Source of the DNA: Gammaproteobacteria bacterium
GTDB lineage: Bacteria > Pseudomonadota > Gammaproteobacteria > Xanthomonadales > Wenzhouxiangellaceae
Length of the DNA stretch: 34,823 nucleotides
Assembly (NCBI GenBank): GCA_003561495.1
Contig: PWWM01000251.1
Location: forward strand, 1-34,823
Direction: 5' to 3'
The notes under the pieces are model-generated. The model was given only the letters and a program-made list of their open reading frames with translations. It was not told the DNA's origin and searched no databases. Of the stretch, positions 9,232 to 16,761 are shown piece by piece. The position numbers were made by a program, and so were the translations under genes. Each line of letters begins with the position of its first letter. Position 1 is the stretch's first letter.

Positions 9232-11049
9232 ATGTGCGGCATTGTTGCGGCCAACGCGGAACGAAACATCATCCCGATCCTGATTGACGGTCTGCGCCGG
9301 CTGGAGTACCGCGGTTATGACTCGGCCGGCCTGGCCTGTCTCGAGCCGGGTGGGGATCTGTTCGATCACGCCGAGGTCGGCAAGGTCGCCGATCTGCACA
9401 CCGCCCTGGATGCCGACCTGACCAGTCACCTGGGCATCGCCCATACCCGCTGGGCCACCCACGGTGCACCGACCCGGGCCAATGCCCATCCCCATCTTTC
9501 CAATCAACGGGTTGCCGTGGTCCACAACGGCATCATCGAGAATTTCGAGAACCTCAAGCGCGAACTGGCTGCTGAAGGCTACGAGTTCAAGTCGGAAACC
9601 GATACCGAGGTCATCGCCCATCTTATTGACCGGGAACTGGAACGGGCCACCCGGCCGATGGAAGCCATACAACGGGCCTGCAAACGGCTGGACGGCGCAT
9701 ACGCCATCGCGGTGCTGTTGCGTGATTGTCCCGACCGTCTGTTCGGCGCCCGCCAGGGCAGCCCGCTGGTGGTCGGTGTCGGAGTGGGCGAGCATTTTCT
9801 GGCCTCGGATGCCGCTGCCCTGGTGCCGGTGACCCAGCAGATGATGTTTCTCAATGACGGCGACCTGGTCGAACTCGGTCGCGATCAGGTCCGGGTCGTT
9901 GACGCCGAACTGGAGCCGGTCGAACGTCCGATTCGCATATCCACGCTGCCGGCGGACTCGGTCGACAAGGGCAGTTTTCGGCACTTCATGGAAAAGGAAA
10001 TCCATGAGCAACCCGACGCCATCGCCACCACGCTCAACGCCCACCTCGAAGGGACGCGCATCTGTCCAACCCTCGATCGAGAATTGCTCAGCAAGGTTCA
10101 AGCCATTCACATCATCGCCTGCGGCACCAGCTACCACGCCGGACTGGTGGCCCGCTACTGGATCGAAAGCCTGGCCCGGGTGCCGGTCAGCGTCGAGATC
10201 GCCAGCGAGTATCGCTATCGTCAGCCGGCCATACCCGACGATACCCTGCTGATCGCCATCTCTCAGTCCGGCGAGACCGCCGACACCCTCGCGGCGCTAT
10301 CTTCTGCCGGTGAGTTCGGCTACCTGGACACTCTGGGCATTTGCAACGTGCCCGAAAGCGCCCTGACCCGCCAGTGCGGTCACATTCTCATGACTCGCGC
10401 GGGCCTGGAAATCGGTGTCGCCTCGACCAAGGCCTTCACTACCCAGCTGACCGTGTTGCTGTTGCTGGCCGCCGCCCTGGCCGAGGCCAAGCACCGGGAT
10501 CCGGCGCTGATTCGCCAGGTACTGGAAGATCTGGGACAGGCGCCGCAACAGGCCCGCGAAGTGCTGGCCATTGGTGATCGCGTGCGAGAAGTGGCTGAAG
10601 AGATCGCCGAAAAACCACACGCGCTGTTTCTCGGCCGGGGTCCGGAATACCCGATCGCCATGGAAGGCGCCCTGAAACTCAAGGAGATTTCCTATATTCA
10701 TGCCGAGGCTTACGCCGCCGGTGAGCTCAAGCACGGACCGCTGGCGCTGGTTGACGATACCCTGCCGGTCATCGTGCCGGCCTCCAGCAACCGCCTGCTC
10801 ACCAAGTTGATCTCCAACCTTCAGGAAGTGCGGGCCAGGGGCGGGAAATTGTATGTTTTCGCCGATCGGGGCGTGACCATCGAGCCCCATCCCAGCGTGG
10901 AACTCATTCAGGTGCCCGCGCCTCACTCGAACGTCTCACCCATCATCCAGGTCCTGCCTTTGCAATTCCTTGCCTACCACGTCGGCGTGCTCAAGGGCAC
11001 CGACGTGGATCAGCCGCGCAATCTGGCCAAATCGGTCACCGTGGAATGA
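9232..11049 (+). CDS. glmS: Glutamine--fructose-6-phosphate aminotransferase (isomerizing)
   Basis: GlmS makes glucosamine-6-phosphate from fructose-6-phosphate and glutamine, the first step to UDP-GlcNAc for peptidoglycan and lipopolysaccharide. The 605-residue length is typical. The N-terminal glutaminase domain starts MCGIVA, with the nucleophile Cys2 exposed after Met removal, followed by RLEYRGYDSAG, HTRWATHG and HNGIIEN. Two SIS sugar-binding domains follow (IACGTSYHAG and ISQSGETADT in the first; FLGRGPEYPIAMEGALKLKE in the second). The C-terminus ends NLAKSVTVE with the conserved Lys. No glmU is adjacent and no glmS ribozyme-like structure is seen. The gene is followed by a strong hairpin terminator. 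Confidence 0.98.
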   Translation: MCGIVAANAERNIIPILIDGLRRLEYRGYDSAGLACLEPGGDLFDHAEVGKVADLHTALDADLTSHLGIAHTRWATHGAPTRANAHPHLSNQRVAVVHNGIIENFENLKRELAAEGYEFKSETDTEVIAHLIDRELERATRPMEAIQRACKRLDGAYAIAVLLRDCPDRLFGARQGSPLVVGVGVGEHFLASDAAALVPVTQQMMFLNDGDLVELGRDQVRVVDAELEPVERPIRISTLPADSVDKGSFRHFMEKEIHEQPDAIATTLNAHLEGTRICPTLDRELLSKVQAIHIIACGTSYHAGLVARYWIESLARVPVSVEIASEYRYRQPAIPDDTLLIAISQSGETADTLAALSSAGEFGYLDTLGICNVPESALTRQCGHILMTRAGLEIGVASTKAFTTQLTVLLLLAAALAEAKHRDPALIRQVLEDLGQAPQQAREVLAIGDRVREVAEEIAEKPHALFLGRGPEYPIAMEGALKLKEISYIHAEAYAAGELKHGPLALVDDTLPVIVPASSNRLLTKLISNLQEVRARGGKLYVFADRGVTIEPHPSVELIQVPAPHSNVSPIIQVLPLQFLAYHVGVLKGTDVDQPRNLAKSVTVE

Positions 11050-11052
11050 CAA

Positions 11053-11075
11053 ACGCCCGCCGAAAAGGCGGGCGT
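11053..11075 (+). terminator. Terminator hairpin after glmS, probably bidirectional
   Basis: A perfect 9-bp GC-rich stem (ACGCCCGCC/GGCGGGCGT) closes a GAAAA loop 3 nt after the glmS stop. Downstream on the plus strand a T-run (GTTTTT) follows at about 12 nt. On the minus strand the stem is followed by a short TTTGTC, so the same hairpin may stop transcripts from the small-peptide gene coming the other way. Confidence 0.8.
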
Positions 11076-11102
11076 CGGTAGAAGTTTTTCGGTGCTTAAC
11101 CG

Positions 11103-11128
11103 GATCGATGGTCACAAGGCCATCGATC
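11103..11128 (-). other. Hairpin downstream of small peptide gene 1
   Basis: A perfect 9-bp stem (GATCGATGG/CCATCGATC) closes an 8-nt loop. It lies 16 nt after the stop of the 11145-11294 gene on the minus strand and has no T-run directly after it. It could protect the 3' end of the transcript or help the glmS-side hairpin terminate it. Confidence 0.5.
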
Positions 11129-11144
11129 AAAGTGCATTCCGATT

Positions 11145-11294
11145 TCAGGCAATGCGGCGGTAGGCAATCGCGCCGGAATCATCGGACTCGGAGTCACTGC
11201 ATTCGTCCTGGAGATGGTCCAGCCATTCCATGACGACATCGTCAGACAGCAGTTGATTGAACTTCTGAGATTCGTTGTATTGGACCTGTTCCAT
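11145..11294 (-). CDS. Small acidic peptide 1 (49 residues), paralogue of peptide 2
   Basis: I do not recognise a family. The start at 11294 is supported by GGGAG 7 nt upstream of the ATG. The peptide is acidic, has no signal sequence or membrane helix, and contains one Cys. Its core FNQLLSDDVVMEWLDHLQDE aligns without gaps to FNGMLSDEAVMEWLMDLEEE of the next gene (11629-11823). In the shared residues, several codons differ only at silent positions (aat/aac, tct/tcc, gaa/gag, ctg/ttg), which is what selection on a protein leaves. The core looks like an amphipathic acidic helix, and the tail (SDSESDDSGAIAYRRIA) looks disordered. It could be a regulator, an interaction peptide or a precursor peptide, but no processing enzyme or cleavage motif is visible nearby. 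Confidence 0.7.
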   Translation of the reverse strand: MEQVQYNESQKFNQLLSDDVVMEWLDHLQDECSDSESDDSGAIAYRRIA

Positions 11295-11470
11295 GATCTT
11301 GCTCCCGAAGGTTGCATTTTTAGTCTCGGGAATAAGAATGCATTTTCCATGCCAGAAAAGATCTGCGGCAGACAAATCAGGGGGTTAAACAATTGTCCTC
11401 ATTTGAAAATGACCGCAAACTGACGGGAATAGTCAGTCACGAGACATTTTAGGGCAACGCCTCTAAAAGC

Positions 11471-11499
11471 AAAACGCGCCCACCTGACGGGGGGCGCGT
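11471..11499 (-). terminator. Rho-independent terminator downstream of small peptide gene 2
   Basis: On the minus strand a perfect 8-bp stem (ACGCGCCC/GGGCGCGT, 10-nt loop) runs into TTTTGCTTTTAG, a classical intrinsic terminator. It lies about 130 nt after the stop of the 11629-11823 gene and about 175 nt before the start of peptide gene 1, so the two peptide genes are probably separate transcripts. Confidence 0.75.
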
Positions 11500-11628
11500 A
11501 ACGCTGTCTGGGCCCTGGGCTGGTAGTCCAGGGTGGGCGACAATTCAGACACATCGCCCAATGGGTTCCCCTTCCCGTGTGTTCTTTCGAACCGTTCGCT
11601 GACCGAAGCCCGGCAGCGAGCGGGTGGC

Positions 11629-11823
11629 TCAAACCTGCAGCGTGGCCGAGTGGCCTTCGTGGCGGGATTCTTCGAGGTCCAGGGCCGAATCCTCTTCTTC
11701 GAGATCCATCAACCACTCCATGACAGCCTCGTCGGAGAGCATGCCGTTGAAGGCGGTTTCATCGACAGAAGCGATCAGTTCCACATCCTGGTTGTCGGTA
11801 AAAATCAGATTGAAGTCGGCCAT
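11629..11823 (-). CDS. Small acidic peptide 2 (64 residues), paralogue of peptide 1
   Basis: This is a 64-residue acidic protein without signal peptide or membrane segment. Its family is not recognised. An N-terminal part (MADFNLIFTDNQDVELIASVDE) has no counterpart in peptide 1. It is followed by the shared core F-N-x-[LM]-L-S-D-[DE]-x-V-M-E-W-L and an acidic stretch. The tail SRHEGHSATLQV differs from that of peptide 1 and has no Cys. A weak AGGA is very close to the ATG and a GAGG lies 10 nt upstream, so the start is reasonable but not decisive. The gene is monocistronic by its terminator and divergent from the EamA transporter gene. The 335-bp spacing and the shared core argue for a tandem duplication. 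Confidence 0.7.
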   Translation of the reverse strand: MADFNLIFTDNQDVELIASVDETAFNGMLSDEAVMEWLMDLEEEDSALDLEESRHEGHSATLQV

Positions 11824-12034
11824 GTCCTTTGCGCCTCGTCATTTGTTGACTGTGTGCGTTCATGGACATTCATGCACATTTCGTGCCAGGATTTCGGAGG
11901 CACCGTAAAACCAAGCCATCGATAAAAACAATCGCCGGCTGGATGGCCCGAAAGTGACAGAATTGGTCCAGGAGTTGACGGACCGGGGCATCTCAAGTCA
12001 GGCACAATGACGCACCCGTTCAACGGATCTCGCC

Positions 12035-12931
12035 ATGCCTGCCCGTCACCTGATGCTGTTGCTGCTGATCTGCCTGATCTGGGCCGGCAACTTCATTGCC
12101 GCGGCCTGGGCCGTGGAGATTCTGGAACCGGTGACATTTACCGTGGTTCGCTTTGCGCTGGTGCTGGCCGTGCTGGCGCCACTGCTGCGCATCCCGCACC
12201 GGTCCCAGTGGCCGCGTTTGCTGGCCTGCTGCTGGACCATGGGGGCCGTTCATTTCGGCCTGGTCTTTTTTGCCCTGGGTCGATCCGAGGATGTCTCGTC
12301 GATCGCCTTGTTGATGCAGGTCTACATTCCCATGTCGACGCTGCTGGCCGTGTTGATACTGGGCGAGCGCATCGGTTGGCGCACCACGCTGGGGATTCTG
12401 ATCGCATTCGGGGGTGTTCTGGTCATGGGCCTGGACCCGCTGGTGCTGGCCCAGCTCGACGTGCTGGTGCTGGTATTGGGCTCGGCATTTGCGCTGGCCA
12501 TGGGCACCATTCTGATGCGCGGACTCCAGGGCATTGGCGTGCTGTCCTTTCAGGCCTGGAATGCAAGCTTGTCTCTGCCCCCGTTAATGGTGCTGGCCTG
12601 GTGGCTGGAGAGCCCGCTCACCCAGATCAGCGCCAACCTGGACCATCCGGGGCTGTGGGGAGCCATCGCCTATTCGGCCATTGGCGCCTCCATCATCGGT
12701 CACGGCGGCTTTTACTGGCTGATTCAGCGCCACGAGGTCAACAAAGTCACCCCCTACTTGTTACTTGTGCCGGTACTGGCGGTCATCCTGGGCATCCTGA
12801 TCTGGGGAGATCGCCCGGGTCTGCGCCTGATCACCGGCGGTGGACTGGTCCTGGGCGGCGTTCTCTGGATCACCCTGCGTGCCCGCTTCCGGCGCCGCCT
12901 CCCACCCAGACCACCCCCGGCCGGAACGTGA
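12035..12931 (+). CDS. EamA/DMT-family transporter
   Basis: This 298-residue protein has ten predicted transmembrane segments in two EamA repeats (about residues 5-133 and 145-287), the drug/metabolite transporter layout. It opens MPARHLMLLLLICLIWAGNF with the usual WAGNF motif. The first repeat ends with LAVLILGERIGWRTTLGILIAF. The C-terminal tail is basic and proline-rich (RRRLPPRPPP). It would move a small metabolite across the inner membrane. DMT substrates vary (amino acids, nucleosides, drugs), so none is proposed. It stands alone on the plus strand and is followed by the strong inverted repeat at 12981-13059. Confidence 0.92.
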   Translation: MPARHLMLLLLICLIWAGNFIAAAWAVEILEPVTFTVVRFALVLAVLAPLLRIPHRSQWPRLLACCWTMGAVHFGLVFFALGRSEDVSSIALLMQVYIPMSTLLAVLILGERIGWRTTLGILIAFGGVLVMGLDPLVLAQLDVLVLVLGSAFALAMGTILMRGLQGIGVLSFQAWNASLSLPPLMVLAWWLESPLTQISANLDHPGLWGAIAYSAIGASIIGHGGFYWLIQRHEVNKVTPYLLLVPVLAVILGILIWGDRPGLRLITGGGLVLGGVLWITLRARFRRRLPPRPPPAGT

Positions 12932-12980
12932 CTCGTTCAAGACCCGGTGTTAGTTGAGTCCTCGAAATCTGAACCTGACA

Positions 12981-13059
12981 GGCCGGGCTAGTGGGGTGGC
13001 CTGCAGGGCTCTTGCCGCAGTAGCGAGGTCGCCCTGCAGGCCACCCCACTAGCCCGGCC
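12981..13059. repeat. Perfect 29-bp inverted repeat with 21-nt loop
   Basis: Arms 12981-13009 and 13031-13059 are exact reverse complements over 29 bases, separated by 21 nt (13010-13030). The arms are GC-rich and start GGCCGGGCTAG on the left. It lies in the 220-bp gap between the EamA gene and the YerC gene. There is no T-run after it, so it is unusual as an intrinsic terminator. As RNA it would form a very stable stem that would block read-through into the his region or protect the EamA transcript end. It could also be an intergenic mobile palindrome. Confidence 0.9.
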
Positions 13060-13119
13060 AGGATGCCAACAACCTGCACAATCACTCCAGGATTGTTGTT
13101 TTCTTCACCATGTCATGTT

Positions 13120-13143
13120 AATGTAATAACACGCTATTACATT
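13120..13143. promoter_or_regulatory. Palindromic operator upstream of the YerC/TrpR-like gene and his operon
   Basis: Two perfect 9-bp arms, AATGTAATA and TATTACATT, are separated by 6 nt, and the palindrome ends 8 nt before the ATG at 13152. The surrounding stretch is AT-rich within GC-rich DNA. A weak -35 (TTGTTT, 13096-13101) would put the -10 on the palindrome. A TrpR-fold regulator encoded immediately downstream makes autoregulation the obvious reading, though this is inference. Confidence 0.7.
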
Positions 13144-13151
13144 GATACACA

Positions 13152-13463
13152 ATGAAGCAGCTCGATCAACAACACGCCCAGGCCAACCGCGCCGCCCGCT
13201 CCAGCCTGGCCGAGGCCTTCCTTGCCATGCAAACGGCCGATGAATGCCGCGCCTTGCTCAAGGACCTGACCACCCCGGCAGAACTCGAAGCCCTGGTCGA
13301 CCGCTGGCGGGTGGTGAAGTACCTCGACCAAGGCATGCCCTACCGCGAGATCCACGAGCGCACCGGCGTCAGCGTCACCACCGTCGGCCGGGTCGCACGC
13401 TTTCTCGAAAACGGCAACGGCGGCTACCGCCTGGCCCTCGAACGCATCAAAAACCCTGACTGA
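13152..13463 (+). CDS. YerC/YecD-family TrpR-related DNA-binding regulator
   Basis: This 103-residue protein matches the TrpR superfamily members of the YerC/YecD type. An N-terminal helical region (about 15-70, ADECRALLKDLTTPAELEALVDRW) precedes a helix-turn-helix with the signature GMPYREIHERTGVSVTTVGR. The end reads FLENGNGGYRLAL, typical of this subfamily. Its position directly ahead of hisG, with a palindrome at its own start, suggests that it represses the his operon. TrpR-family regulators of his genes have been proposed by comparative genomics in other bacteria; the link here is inference. The start has no obvious Shine-Dalgarno sequence and the leader may be very short. Confidence 0.9.
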   Translation: MKQLDQQHAQANRAARSSLAEAFLAMQTADECRALLKDLTTPAELEALVDRWRVVKYLDQGMPYREIHERTGVSVTTVGRVARFLENGNGGYRLALERIKNPD

Positions 13464-13498
13464 CCCCTGAATCCTGACCCCTTAAACCTTGAACCTTT
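13464..13498 (+). repeat. Degenerate heptamer repeats between the regulator gene and hisG
   Basis: Directly after the regulator stop codon there are five successive 7-mers: CCCCTGA, ATCCTGA, CCCCTTA, AACCTTG, AACCTTT. They are degenerate copies of AACCCTG. The same heptamer, on the opposite strand and perfect, lies between hisB and hisH. They fill the spacer up to 7 nt before the hisG ATG and leave it without a clear Shine-Dalgarno sequence. Confidence 0.65.
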
Positions 13499-13505
13499 CT
13501 TTTAT

Positions 13506-14396
13506 ATGACCCGACTCAAGATCGCCATCCAGAAATCCGGTCGCCTGGCCGAAAAATCTCTCGGCCTACTCGAACGATCCGGCCTGTCTTTTGCCCGCAG
13601 CAAGGACAAGCTGTTCTGGTATGGCCGCAACCTGCCGGTCGATTTGCTGCTGGTCCGCGACGATGACATTCCCCGCCTGTTGCTCGAAGGGGTCTGCCAG
13701 CTCGGCATCGTGGGCGAGAACGTGGCCCTGGAAAAAGTGCTCGAAAACCGCCGGCGCCGACCGGAAGCCCGGCTCGAACCCATGCTGAAACTCGAATACG
13801 GCCATTGCCGCCTGATGCTGGCCATTCCAGAGGACGAGGAATTTCAGGGTCCCGGGCAGCTTCAGGGCCGTCGCCTGGCCACCAGTTATCCGTTCCTGAC
13901 CCGGCAGTATCTCGACACGCACGGGGTCGAGGCCGATATCGTCCCGCTCAACGGCGCGGTCGAGATCGCGCCCAGCCTGGGCACCGCCGATGCCATCGTT
14001 GACCTGGTCTCGACCGGCACCACGCTCAGGGCCAATCACCTCAAGGCGGTCGATGAGGTGCTGGACAGTCAGGCGGCCCTGTATCGCACGCCGGGGACAC
14101 TGGATCCCGACAACGAGGCCCTGCTGGCCAAGCTGCTGACCCGCATCCAGGGGGTCCAGCAGGCTGCCGAGACCAAGTACGTGATGCTGCACGCCCCGCG
14201 CGACCGGCTGGCCGAGATCTCCGATCTGTTGCCGGGCGCCGAATCACCGACTGTGCTCAACCTGGAGGGCCAGTCCGACCGGGTTGCCGTGCATGCGGTG
14301 TGCACCGAACAGGTGTTCTGGGAACACCTCGAAGAGCTCAAGGCCGCCGGCGCCTCGGCCGTGCTGGTTCTGCCCGTGGAGAAGATGCTGGCATGA
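13506..14396 (+). CDS. hisG: ATP phosphoribosyltransferase, long form
   Basis: HisG catalyses the first step of histidine synthesis, joining ATP and PRPP to phosphoribosyl-ATP. At 296 residues it is the long form, with the C-terminal ACT-like domain that binds histidine for feedback inhibition, so no HisZ partner is needed. It opens TRLKIAIQKSGRLAEKS. The PRPP-binding loop is in DAIVDLVSTGTTLRANHL (about residues 160-177). The regulatory domain follows from about residue 220 (KYVMLHAPRDRLAEISDLLPG). It overlaps hisD in an ATGA at 14393-14396. Confidence 0.97.
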   Translation: MTRLKIAIQKSGRLAEKSLGLLERSGLSFARSKDKLFWYGRNLPVDLLLVRDDDIPRLLLEGVCQLGIVGENVALEKVLENRRRRPEARLEPMLKLEYGHCRLMLAIPEDEEFQGPGQLQGRRLATSYPFLTRQYLDTHGVEADIVPLNGAVEIAPSLGTADAIVDLVSTGTTLRANHLKAVDEVLDSQAALYRTPGTLDPDNEALLAKLLTRIQGVQQAAETKYVMLHAPRDRLAEISDLLPGAESPTVLNLEGQSDRVAVHAVCTEQVFWEHLEELKAAGASAVLVLPVEKMLA

Positions 14397-15706
14397 AGAT
14401 TATCGATACCGCCTCGATCAGTGAACGAGCACTTGATCAGATTCTCGCCCGCCCCGCCCTGGAAACCGATGCCGAATTGCGCGCCGCAGTCGCCGACATC
14501 ATTGCCGCGGTCGCAAGCGACGGCGACCGGGCCGTGCTGGAATTCGGCCGGCGCTTCGACGGGCGCGAACCCGAAAGCCTGCTGGCCTCGCAATCACAGA
14601 TCGAGTCGGCCGCGGGCCAACTGGATTCGGAACTGCTCGCCGCCATCGATACCGCCATCGACACCGTCACCCGTTTTCACGAGGCCGGCATTCCGACCGA
14701 CCAGTGCGTGGAAACCGCACCCGGGGTGATTTGCGAAGCACGCTGGTCACCAATGGATCCGGTCGGGCTGTACGTCCCGGCCGGGACCGCCCCGTTGCCT
14801 TCGACGGCCATCATGCTCGGCGTGCCGGCACGCCTGGCCGGTTGTCGCCAGATTGTCCTGGCCACGCCGCCGGGCGCGGATGGTCGCGCCGACCCGGCCG
14901 TCCTGGCCATTGCCGCGCGTCTCGGAATCGAGACCGTGCTGGTCGCCGGAGGCGCCCAGGCCATTGCGGCCATGGCCCTGGGCACGGCCTCGGTGCCGGC
15001 GGTCAACAAGACCTTCGGGCCCGGCAATCGTTTTGTCACCGAGGCCAAGCGGCAATTGGCCGAGCGGGCCGATGGCGCGGCCATGGACCTGCCTGCCGGC
15101 CCATCGGAAGTGCTGGTGGTTGCCGATGACAGCGCCAACCCGGAATTCATCGCCATCGATCTGCTCTCGCAAGCCGAACACGGTCCGGACTCGCAGGCCT
15201 TTCTGGTCACCACCAGTCCGCAGCTGGCTGACCAAGTCAACCAGGCCATCGAGGCGCTCATGAAAAAACTGCCCCGGGCCGAAACGGCCGGCCAGGCACT
15301 GACCCATGGCGCCATCCTGGTCACTGACACGATGGATCAGGCCATGGCGGTCTCCAACCGCTATGCGCCCGAACACCTCATTATTGCCTCGGATGATGCC
15401 GAGGCCCTGGGCATGCAGGTCATCAACGCCGGCTCGGTCTTTCTCGGCCATTACACGCCAGAAGCCCTTGGCGATTACATCTCCGGCACCAACCATGTCC
15501 TGCCCACCGGTGGCTGGGCGCGCATGACCGGTGGCTTGTCGGTGATTGATTTCATGCGTCGAACGACCTTTCAGCAGGCCAGCCCCGAAGGCTTGCGCAC
15601 ACTGGGCCCGCCCGGCGCCCGTCTGGCTGCCCATGAAGGCCTCGATGCCCACCGCCTGGCCATTCAATTGCGTCTCGAAGCGCTCGATCGCGAGTCGGGT
15701 CCATGA
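14393..15706 (+). CDS. hisD: Histidinol dehydrogenase
   Basis: HisD oxidises L-histidinol to L-histidine in two NAD-dependent steps, the last reactions of the pathway. The 437-residue product has the family signatures in order: GLYVPAGTAPLPSTAIML, KTFGPGNRFVTEAKRQL, MDLPAGPSEVLVVAD and the Zn-site motif LLSQAEHGPDSQAFLVT. C-terminal motifs APEHLI and YISGTNHVLPTGGWAR are also present. The start is the ATG overlapping the hisG stop. An upstream in-frame ATG would lie inside hisG and add nothing conserved. It overlaps hisC by 4 bp. Confidence 0.97.
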   Translation: MKIIDTASISERALDQILARPALETDAELRAAVADIIAAVASDGDRAVLEFGRRFDGREPESLLASQSQIESAAGQLDSELLAAIDTAIDTVTRFHEAGIPTDQCVETAPGVICEARWSPMDPVGLYVPAGTAPLPSTAIMLGVPARLAGCRQIVLATPPGADGRADPAVLAIAARLGIETVLVAGGAQAIAAMALGTASVPAVNKTFGPGNRFVTEAKRQLAERADGAAMDLPAGPSEVLVVADDSANPEFIAIDLLSQAEHGPDSQAFLVTTSPQLADQVNQAIEALMKKLPRAETAGQALTHGAILVTDTMDQAMAVSNRYAPEHLIIASDDAEALGMQVINAGSVFLGHYTPEALGDYISGTNHVLPTGGWARMTGGLSVIDFMRRTTFQQASPEGLRTLGPPGARLAAHEGLDAHRLAIQLRLEALDRESGP

Positions 15707-16761
15707 ATCCGCTCGACCTGGCCCGCCCGGACATCCTGGCGCTCAAACCCTATGCCTCGGCGCGTGTCCTGGCCGACAGCGCCGGCATCCTGCTCAATGC
15801 CAATGAAAACCCCTGGCCGCCGCCGGGCGATGACGGTCTTGCGCTCAATCGCTATCCGGACCCGCAACCGCCGGCATTGAGACACCGGCTGGCCGAGGAG
15901 TATGGCGTCGACCCTGAAAACCTGCTGATCACCCGCGGCAGCGACGAGGGCATCGATCTGCTGACCCGTGCGTTCTGCCGTGCCGGCCAGGACCAGGCAC
16001 TGATCTGTCCGCCGTGTTTCGGCATGTATGCCTTGTATGCGCGCATCCAGGGCGCCGGGGTGGTCGAAGTACCGCTCATCGAAAAGGACGATCAATGGCA
16101 GGTCGATTTCGAGTCGATCGCATCGGCGCCGGACTGCCGACTTTACTTTCTGTGTTCACCGAACAACCCGACCGGCAACGGCATGGACCCGAATGCCGTC
16201 ACACAACTGGCTCGACGAATAGAAAACCATGGCCTGGTCATCATCGACGAGGCTTACCAGGAATTCTCCGAACAGCCCTCGCTGATCGAACACCTGGACG
16301 ACTGCCCCAACCTGGTCGTGCTGCGCACCCTGTCCAAGGCCCATGGGCTGGCCGGATGCCGGATCGGCGCGCTCATCGCTGCGACCGACATCATCGAATT
16401 GCTGCGGCGAATTCTCGCCCCTTACCCATTGCCGACCCCGTCCATCCGGGCCGCGCTGGCCGCGCTGGACAACGCTTCGCAACGCCGCCGGCAACTCGAT
16501 GAAATCCGCCGTCAGAAACAGCGCCTGATCGAAATACTCGACCAGCACCCCCAGATTCACCAGTACTGGCCCGGATTGGCCAACTTCGTCCTGGTTCGGG
16601 CCAGTGACGGGCCGGGGCTGGTCGCCGATGCGGCCAGTGCCGGCATTCGCCTGCGCGATCAGTCATCGCAACCGGGATTGGCCGATTGTGTCCGCATCAC
16701 CATCGGCACCAAGACCGAAACCACGGCGCTGATCGAATTTCTCAAGAGGTGGCGAACATGA
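15703..16761 (+). CDS. hisC: Histidinol-phosphate aminotransferase
   Basis: HisC is a PLP-dependent class I/II aminotransferase that converts imidazole-acetol phosphate to histidinol phosphate. It has 352 residues. The characteristic NANENPWPPP and LNRYPDPQP stretches near the N-terminus bind the phosphate substrate. YFLCSPNNPTGN and VIIDEAYQEF precede the PLP Lys212 in RTLSKAHGLAGCRIG. A C-terminal LRDQSSQPGLADCVRITIG matches the family end. It overlaps hisD and hisB by 4 bp at either end, placing it in one translationally coupled unit. Confidence 0.97.
   Translation: MNPLDLARPDILALKPYASARVLADSAGILLNANENPWPPPGDDGLALNRYPDPQPPALRHRLAEEYGVDPENLLITRGSDEGIDLLTRAFCRAGQDQALICPPCFGMYALYARIQGAGVVEVPLIEKDDQWQVDFESIASAPDCRLYFLCSPNNPTGNGMDPNAVTQLARRIENHGLVIIDEAYQEFSEQPSLIEHLDDCPNLVVLRTLSKAHGLAGCRIGALIAATDIIELLRRILAPYPLPTPSIRAALAALDNASQRRRQLDEIRRQKQRLIEILDQHPQIHQYWPGLANFVLVRASDGPGLVADAASAGIRLRDQSSQPGLADCVRITIGTKTETTALIEFLKRWRT

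Noticed and set aside
11419-11437. Short inverted repeat ACTGAC/GTCAGT upstream of small peptide gene 1
   Set aside because: Only 6 bp arms with a 7-nt spacer, which can occur by chance. It may be an operator, but nothing else supports it.
11145-11823. Small acidic peptides as RiPP precursors
   Set aside because: There is no double-Gly or other leader cleavage motif, no radical SAM, cyclase, protease or RRE gene nearby. Kept as peptides of unknown role.
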